NCBI RefSeq assembly: GCF_019746665.1
Contig: NZ_JAIERS010000005.1
Coordinates: 62,001 to 126,000, forward strand
Direction: 5' to 3'
From: Sphingomonas sp.
Lineage (GTDB): Bacteria; Pseudomonadota; Alphaproteobacteria; Sphingomonadales; Sphingomonadaceae
Length of the DNA: 64,000 nucleotides
Every line of letters begins with the position of its first letter. Position 1 is the first letter of the stretch. The notes under the pieces were generated by a model. It was not told the DNA's origin, did no database searches, and was given only the letters and a program-made list of their open reading frames with translations. Position numbers and translations under genes: made by a program. Positions 58,817 to 64,000 of the stretch are shown in pieces.

Positions 58817-60013
58817 ATGCCCATCACTCCGCTCATGCCCGTCTATCCGCGGTGCGATGTGCGACCGGTGCGCGGCGAGGGCTGCTACCTGATCGGCGAG
58901 CGCGGCGAGCGCTATCTCGATTTCGCGAGCGGCATCGCGGTCAACGCGCTCGGCCACGGCCATCCCAAGCTCGTCCAGGCGATCGCCGATCAAGCGGCGA
59001 CGCTGATGCACGTCTCGAACCTCTATGGCTCCCCCCAGGGCGAGCATTTCGCGCAGCGGCTGGTCGATGCGACTTTCGCCGATACGGTGTTCTTCACCAA
59101 TTCGGGCGCGGAAGCGGTGGAATGCGCGATCAAGACCGCGCGCCGCTATCATCACGTGAACGGCAACCCGCAGCGGCACACGCTGATCACCTTCAACAAC
59201 GCCTTTCACGGCCGCACGATGGGCACGATCAGCGCGACCAACCAGCCCAAGATGCGCGACGGGTTCGAGCCGCTGCTCCCCGGCTTCGCCTACGCCCCGT
59301 TCGACGATCTGGAGGCGGCGCTGGCGCTGGTGAACGATCACACCGCCGGCTTCCTGGTCGAACCGGTGCAGGGCGAGGGCGGCATCCGCCCGGCGTCCGA
59401 CGCCTTCCTCAAAGGTCTGCGCGCGGCGTGCGACGAACACGGCCTGCTGTTGGTGCTCGACGAGGTGCAGGCGGGCTATGGCCGCACCGGCAAGCTGTTC
59501 GCGCACGAGCATTACGGCCTGACACCCGACATCATGGCGGTGGCCAAGGGGATTGGTGGCGGCTTCCCGCTCGGCGCGTGCCTGGCGACCGAGGAAGCGG
59601 CGAAGGGCATGGTGTTCGGCACCCACGGCTCGACCTATGGCGGCAACCCGCTGGCGATGGCGGCGGGTGAGGCGGTGCTCGATGTGCTGCTGGAGCCCGG
59701 CTTCCTCGACCATGTCACCATGATGGGCGAACGGCTGCGCGCCGCGCTCGAACAGATGATCCCCAATCACGACGCGGTGTTCGAAAGCGTGCGCGGCAAG
59801 GGGCTGATGCTGGGGCTGAAGCTGAAGGAAGCGGCGGTCTCGCGCGATTTCGTGGCGCATGCGCGCGACCGTCACGGGCTGCTGACGGTCGCGGCGGGCG
59901 ATAACGTCGTGCGCATTCTGCCGCCGCTGGTGATCGAGGAAGCGCATATCGCCGAATGCGTCGAGAAGCTCTCGGAGGCCGCGCGCAGCTTCGCGCCGGC
60001 ATTGGCGGCGTGA
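58817..60013 (+). CDS. argD: acetylornithine aminotransferase
   Basis: This 398-residue class-III PLP aminotransferase has FTNSGAEAVECAIKTARRYH, AFHGRTMG, EPVQGEGG, DEVQAGYGRTG and the PLP lysine in AVAKGIGGGFPLGA. It makes N-acetylornithine for arginine synthesis. ATG at 58817 follows AGAGGAGG. argF and hslO follow. Confidence 0.94.
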   Translation: MPITPLMPVYPRCDVRPVRGEGCYLIGERGERYLDFASGIAVNALGHGHPKLVQAIADQAATLMHVSNLYGSPQGEHFAQRLVDATFADTVFFTNSGAEAVECAIKTARRYHHVNGNPQRHTLITFNNAFHGRTMGTISATNQPKMRDGFEPLLPGFAYAPFDDLEAALALVNDHTAGFLVEPVQGEGGIRPASDAFLKGLRAACDEHGLLLVLDEVQAGYGRTGKLFAHEHYGLTPDIMAVAKGIGGGFPLGACLATEEAAKGMVFGTHGSTYGGNPLAMAAGEAVLDVLLEPGFLDHVTMMGERLRAALEQMIPNHDAVFESVRGKGLMLGLKLKEAAVSRDFVAHARDRHGLLTVAAGDNVVRILPPLVIEEAHIAECVEKLSEAARSFAPALAA

Positions 60014-60029
60014 GGTCCGCCGCCAATCT

Positions 60030-60189
60030 CCCTCTCCCCCTTGGGGGAGAGGGTCGGGGTGAGGGGAAGAGCTTGCACGCGTCACCCTCTGGATCACCCC
60101 CTCACCCAACCAGTTCCGGGGCAACATCGCCCCGCGATGTTGAGGTTGTGCTGGGGGCACAACCGACCCGGAACTCCCCTAAAGGGGAG
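60030..60189. repeat. structured palindromic element between argD and argF
   Basis: Hairpin CCCTCTCCCCC/GGGGGAGAGGG (60030-60040, 60043-60053) stands at the left and CTCCCCT/AGGGGAG (60174-60180, 60183-60189) at the right. Between them a compact three-way junction can form. P1 is AGTTCCGGG/CCCGGAACT (60112-60120, 60167-60175); P2 is CAACATCGC/GCGATGTTG (60122-60130, 60134-60142); P3 is GGTTGTGC/GCACAACC (60144-60151, 60157-60164). All stems are perfect. It may be a repeat of the genome-wide palindromic type or a leader of argF. Confidence 0.75.
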
Positions 60190-60215
60190 AGGGCTATTCA
60201 CGGTGCGGCGTAGCG

Positions 60216-61133
60216 ATGCGCCACTTCCTCAACCTGTCCGACGCCGGGGGCGACGGGATCGCCGCGATGATCGCCGACGCGCTCGATCGCAAGGCGGCGC
60301 GCGCCGGCTGGCCCAAGGGCACGCCCGATGCCGACGCGCCGCTCGCCGGGCGCACGCTGGCGATGGTGTTCGAGAAGAACAGCACCCGCACCCGCTTCAG
60401 CTTCGACATGGCGATGCGCCAATTGGGCGGCACCACCATCGTCGCGGATGCCGGCTCCATGCAGCTCGGCCGCGGCGAGACGATCGCCGATACCGCGCGC
60501 GTCCTCTCGGGCTATGTCGATGCGATCATGATCCGCACCGACGATCATGCGAAGGTGGAGGAAATGGCGGCGCGCGCGAGCGTCCCCGTGATCAACGGCC
60601 TCACCGATCACTCGCACCCCTGCCAGATCATGGCCGATCTGCTGACGATCATCGAGGCGGGCAAGCCGCTCCCCGGGCTGAAGCTCGCCTGGCTAGGCGA
60701 TGGCAACAACGTGCTTACCTCGATCGTCGAGGCGGGCGGGCTGATGGGGTTCGAGGTGATCGCCGCTTGTCCGAAAGGCTACACCCCCGCGCCCGAGGTG
60801 ATCGCGCTTGGCCAGGGCCGCGCGCGCTGCACCGGCGATCCGGCGGCGGCGGTGGCCGGCGCCGATGTCGTCGTCACCGATACCTGGATCTCGATGGGCC
60901 AGGCCCATGCCGAGGCGAAGCTCGCGGCGATGATGCCGTACCAGGTAACCCCCGCGCTGATGGCGCTCGCCAAGCCCGAGGCGATCTTCCTCCACTGCCT
61001 GCCCGCGCATCGCGGCGAGGAAGTGCTGGCCGAAGTGATCGACGGCCCGCAATCGCATATCTGGCCCGAGGCGGAGAACCGGCTCCACGCGCAGAAATCG
61101 GTGCTGCGCTGGTGCTTCGGCCAGATCGGTTGA
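60216..61133 (+). CDS. argF: ornithine carbamoyltransferase
   Basis: This 305-residue enzyme forms citrulline from ornithine and carbamoyl phosphate. Motifs: carbamoyl-phosphate loop STRTR (56-60, in [12 protein letters not shown]), [17 protein letters not shown], the ornithine loop TWISMGQ, and [14 protein letters not shown] at 60216. Confidence 0.95.
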   Translation: MRHFLNLSDAGGDGIAAMIADALDRKAARAGWPKGTPDADAPLAGRTLAMVFEKNSTRTRFSFDMAMRQLGGTTIVADAGSMQLGRGETIADTARVLSGYVDAIMIRTDDHAKVEEMAARASVPVINGLTDHSHPCQIMADLLTIIEAGKPLPGLKLAWLGDGNNVLTSIVEAGGLMGFEVIAACPKGYTPAPEVIALGQGRARCTGDPAAAVAGADVVVTDTWISMGQAHAEAKLAAMMPYQVTPALMALAKPEAIFLHCLPAHRGEEVLAEVIDGPQSHIWPEAENRLHAQKSVLRWCFGQIG

Positions 61134-61235
61134 GACGCGCGCCCACGCTTCCTATCTAGCGGCAGTTCAACGGCGCCCAGCGCGGCGCGGCCTTTTTCGT
61201 GTGCGATCCGAAGGGGCAAGACCAACGGATTGACC

Positions 61236-62150
61236 ATGGACGACCTGATACGCACCGATCTTGACCGCGCGCTGGGCTTCACCATCCCCGGCCGCCACGC
61301 CCGCGGCCGTTTCGCGCGGCTGGGGCCGCTGCTCGACGAAATCCTCGCGGCGCACGCTTATCCGCCGGTGATCGAGGCGCTGCTCGCCGAGGCGCTGACG
61401 CTCGCCGCGCTGATCGGCGCGACGCTGAAGGATGCCGGAGGCCAGCTCACCATGCAGACCCAGACCGAGGCCGGTCCGGTCCGGCTGATGGTCGCCGACT
61501 ATAAGGGCGGGGCGCTGCGCGGCTATGTCCAGTTCGACGCCGATCAGGTCGCCGCGTTTCCCCAGACGCCGGGGCTGCAGGCGCTGTTCGGCGGCGCGGG
61601 CTATCTCGCCATCACCTTCGACCAGGCGCTGACCGGGGAGCGCTATCAGGGCATCGTGCCCTTGGATGGCGAGACGCTCGCCGAGGCGGCGCAAAGCTAT
61701 TTCGCGCAGAGCGAGCAGATCCCGACGCTGGTGCGCGCGGGGTTGCGCCGGCTGAGCGACGGCCGCCGCGTCGCGGGCGGCTTGCTGCTCCAGCACCTGC
61801 CCGAGGGCGAGGAGGGGCGCGAGCGGCTCCACACCCGGCTCGATCACCCTGAATGGCACCATGTCGAGGCGCTCGGCGCGACGATGGAGGTGGAGGAGAT
61901 CGCCGACAGCGCCACCCCGCTCGAAACCCTCGTCTGGCGGCTGTTCAACGAGGAGCCCGAGGTGCGGGTGCTGAGCGAGCTGGTGCTGTCGCGCGGCTGC
62001 CGCTGCTCGGCCGACTATATCGCGCAGGTGCTCGCCAAGTTTCCGCCCGAGGAGCAGGCCGAAATGGCCGATGCCGATGGGGTGATCATGGTCGATTGCG
62101 CGTTCTGCGCGAAGCATTTCCCGATCCGGGTCGGCGAGCGCGTCGACTGA
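61236..62150 (+). CDS. hslO: Hsp33 redox chaperone
   Basis: This 304-residue protein has the Hsp33 core (GRHARGRFARLGP, ALIGATLKDAGGQLTMQTQ) and the C-terminal zinc switch of four cysteines (RGCRC and VDCAFCAKHF). Oxidation of these activates chaperone function. ATG at 61236. Confidence 0.95.
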   Translation: MDDLIRTDLDRALGFTIPGRHARGRFARLGPLLDEILAAHAYPPVIEALLAEALTLAALIGATLKDAGGQLTMQTQTEAGPVRLMVADYKGGALRGYVQFDADQVAAFPQTPGLQALFGGAGYLAITFDQALTGERYQGIVPLDGETLAEAAQSYFAQSEQIPTLVRAGLRRLSDGRRVAGGLLLQHLPEGEEGRERLHTRLDHPEWHHVEALGATMEVEEIADSATPLETLVWRLFNEEPEVRVLSELVLSRGCRCSADYIAQVLAKFPPEEQAEMADADGVIMVDCAFCAKHFPIRVGERVD

Positions 62151-62319
62151 GAGTCAGGCCAGAAAGGCGCCGAACGCCCGTACCGCCGGCGGGCGCCGTC
62201 CCGAAATGGCGGCTGGCGCCTGTTCCGAACCGACTCCAGGACATTGCGCAACGGTAATCGACGCACCATCTTATGGCGGCGCGGCGCTCTTCGCCGTGCG
62301 GCTGCGAGGGATGCTGGTT

Positions 62320-62715
62320 ATGGCCCGCCCAATTTGGCTGATCGCGATGGGTGCCGCTTTGGTGGCCGCCGCCCCGGCTCAGGCGCCGGCGGTGCTGGCG
62401 GGAATCGAGCCCGGCAACTGGCAGCTGCGCGAGCTGGGCAGCGGCACCACGCGCGCGCTGTGCATCACCGATCCGGCGAGCCTGCTTCAGATCGAACACG
62501 GCATGGCCGATTGCAGCCGCCGCCTGATCGACGACAGCCCGCGCGCGGCGACGGTGCACTATACCTGCCCCGGCGCCGGCCATGGCCGCACTGTGCTGAC
62601 GCTGGAAACCGGGCGGAGCCTGGCGCTGGAAACGCAAGGCATCGATCACGGCGCCCCCTTCGACCTGCGCTATCAGCTGACGCGGACGGGGGCGTGCCAG
62701 TCGGCGCGAAAATGA
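62320..62715 (+). CDS. exported small protein with four cysteines, unknown
   Basis: The product has 131 residues: a signal peptide (RPIWLIAMGAALVAAAPAQA), then a compact domain with EPGNWQLRELGSG and four cysteines (ALCITD, ADCSRR, YTCPGA, GACQSA) that may form two disulfides. It resembles the DUF3617-like exported proteins of sphingomonads, but that is not certain. ATG at 62320 has GAGGG nine bases upstream. Confidence 0.6.
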   Translation: MARPIWLIAMGAALVAAAPAQAPAVLAGIEPGNWQLRELGSGTTRALCITDPASLLQIEHGMADCSRRLIDDSPRAATVHYTCPGAGHGRTVLTLETGRSLALETQGIDHGAPFDLRYQLTRTGACQSARK

Positions 62716-62799
62716 GCGGCGAGCGGGCGCCGCGGCAGGCGGTGTTGCCGGCTGGAGGCCGGTGAAAGCGGTCCGTCCGTTTTTAGAGGCAGTTAACGC

Positions 62800-62826
62800 C
62801 CTCGCTCTCCCTTTGGGGAGAGGTTG
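62800..62826. repeat. partial palindromic G/C-tract repeat
   Basis: CTCTCCC TTT GGGGAGAG makes a short hairpin of the same kind as the left half of the element at 60030. It looks like a half-copy. Confidence 0.5.
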
Positions 62827-62917
62827 GAAGTGGCAGCTTTCGCTCCACTAGCTGACCTTCTAAGCAACGTGCTATCGCAGCTACTCAGAGCAGCGACATA
62901 GCTGAGAGAGACGCAGA

Positions 62918-63481
62918 ATGATCGCACTGATCGCATTGCTGCTAGCAGCGGAGCAGGCTGCGACAACCGCTCCCGCACCACCGCCAGCTAACGATCAATG
63001 CAAATACGATTCAAACGGCCTCGATTTAGGGTTTAATGCCTTTGACCAAGACGCGACCGCTGGATGGCGCGCCCTTTCGTCGAAGCCCGGCTGCGAAGAG
63101 GCTGCCGCCAATATGGTTCGAGCCTATCGGATGAACGCCGAAGCCTACCTTCCGTTACTCTATTGGCATGAGGCTCAGCTTCGAGCTGAGGCTGGCGACT
63201 ATGGAGCAGCCATCCCGCTGATGGATAAGTCTCGTGAGCCGGCTAACCGGGACAAGTTCGGATGGAACCCATATGTCGATGCGACCATCGCTTTCCTTCG
63301 GCGCGATAAGGTTGCGCTGACGAAGGCTCGCAAACGGTTGGCCGAGCTACCAAAGCCGAGCGACCTCAATGCGGGGCGCAGTTGGCCACCTAACCTCGGC
63401 GTGGTCGATGGGCTGATCCGCTGCTTCGGCAAGACCTATAAGGTCGCCTATGGACCGACTTGCAGAAAGCCGATAACCTAG
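62918..63481 (+). CDS. exported hypothetical protein
   Basis: The product has 187 residues: a short hydrophobic start (ALIALLLAAEQ) that could be a signal peptide, then four cysteines and helical repeats (AAANMVRAYRMNAEAYLPLLYWHEAQLRAEAGDY; ...ATIAFLRRDKVALTKARKRL) suggesting TPR-like hairpins. Its base composition is lower in GC and its codon use less biased than the surrounding genes, a sign of foreign or weakly expressed sequence. No family recognised. Confidence 0.65.
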   Translation: MIALIALLLAAEQAATTAPAPPPANDQCKYDSNGLDLGFNAFDQDATAGWRALSSKPGCEEAAANMVRAYRMNAEAYLPLLYWHEAQLRAEAGDYGAAIPLMDKSREPANRDKFGWNPYVDATIAFLRRDKVALTKARKRLAELPKPSDLNAGRSWPPNLGVVDGLIRCFGKTYKVAYGPTCRKPIT

Positions 63482-63630
63482 CGTGCTTTGTCGCAATCGT
63501 TCGTTGGTCGGGCGAACGGCAGCAAACCACCCCATCCCGGACGCCCCCCCGTCTCGCAGAGAGCGGCCCCAGTTCAACGCACACCCCAAGCAACACCGCG
63601 CTGCTCGTCAGTATGGCGCCACACCTTCGC

Positions 63631-64000
63631 TCAGCCGCCGCCGCCGATCGCCAGCGCGCCCTCGTCCGCCAGCCCGCGCTCGGCGCCTTGTTGCAGGATC
63701 ACCGCGACCAGCGCCGCGCGGCGGGGGACGTTGAGCTTGGCGAAGGTGCGGCGCAGATGCTCGCGCACGGTATAGCCGCTGATGCCGAGCTGGCGGGCGA
63801 TCTGCTTGTCGCACTTGCCCTGCGCGACTAGCATCGCGACTTGCAGCTCGCGACGTGTCAACACTTCGGCGGCGCGGGTCGCGGGCGCTGCCTTGGGGCG
63901 ATCGAACAGCAAATAGGGCTCGCCATCCAGGTCGATCCGTCCGACGGGGCTCGCGCCAAATAAAATGCCATCTTTTGTGGCGAAATCGCGTTCGGGGACA
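63631..64000 (-). CDS. LuxR-family transcriptional regulator, partial (5' end outside window)
   Basis: The frame is open to the right edge of the window. The visible 122 residues end in a LuxR-type helix-turn-helix: LTRRELQVAMLVAQGKCDKQIARQLGISGYTVREHLRRTF (about 50-90 from the edge). Before it is an alpha/beta segment with GASPVGRIDLDG which may be the end of a PAS or other sensing domain. Confidence 0.85.
   Translation of the reverse strand, partial: VPERDFATKDGILFGASPVGRIDLDGEPYLLFDRPKAAPATRAAEVLTRRELQVAMLVAQGKCDKQIARQLGISGYTVREHLRRTFAKLNVPRRAALVAVILQQGAERGLADEGALAIGGGG

Overview
The window is very GC-rich, tightly packed, free of rRNA and of recognisable insertion sequences, and reads as chromosome of an alphaproteobacterium of the Sphingomonas group. 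The SapC tail, a CpdR response regulator beside an N-formylglutamate amidohydrolase, a DcaP-like porin, an SSF-fused hybrid histidine kinase next to acs, the mdh-sucD-sucA-sucB-lpd order and argD-argF-hslO all fit sphingomonads. That assignment is inferred from gene content only.

Layout. 1-1960: SapC end, a probable small RNA with its own terminator, an amidohydrolase, cpdR, tRNA-Val(GAC). 1984-12672: a micro-oxic respiration block with hemN, ompW, a parDE toxin-antitoxin pair and the complete cbb3 oxidase set ccoNOQP-ccoGHIS on the minus strand. FNR-type boxes stand before hemN/ompW and before ccoN. 12673-23253: an acetate locus with an SSF-domain sensor kinase (CrbS type), a LuxR-type regulator (CrbR type), acs, an outer-membrane porin and an MFS permease, interrupted by a secreted alpha/beta hydrolase. 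23342-31382: small accessory genes, an EnvZ/OmpR-like pair, an EF-hand protein, and a divergent CoA-ligase/thioesterase versus GST/SDR pair. 31391-36382: SDR, a solitary sdhB, a PaaI thioesterase, zapE, an M20 peptidase.

36523-45494: TCA operon mdh, (vapBC), sucD, (117-aa unknown), sucA, sucB, (DUF433), lpd. Three non-TCA insertions lie between the enzyme genes, and a pseudoknot-capable leader precedes sucA. sucC is not here. 45495-47455: gamma carbonic anhydrase, an AhpD-family protein and a TetR regulator with a clear palindromic operator. 47574-58561: a full chemotaxis operon (two MCPs, STAS, cheA, cheR, cheB, cheD, cheY, cheW, a degenerate CheB-like protein, a small unknown). The second CheB-like protein has lost the catalytic Ser and His. 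58817-62150: argD, argF, hslO, with structured palindromic repeats between them. 62320-64000: two small exported or hypothetical proteins and the end of a LuxR-type regulator that runs off the window.

Regulatory themes: FNR control of heme synthesis and the high-affinity oxidase; acetate sensing coupled to acs; translational coupling through many ATGA, GTGA and TTGA overlaps; and a small RNA whose anti-Shine-Dalgarno core matches the ribosome binding sites of cheA and cheW.
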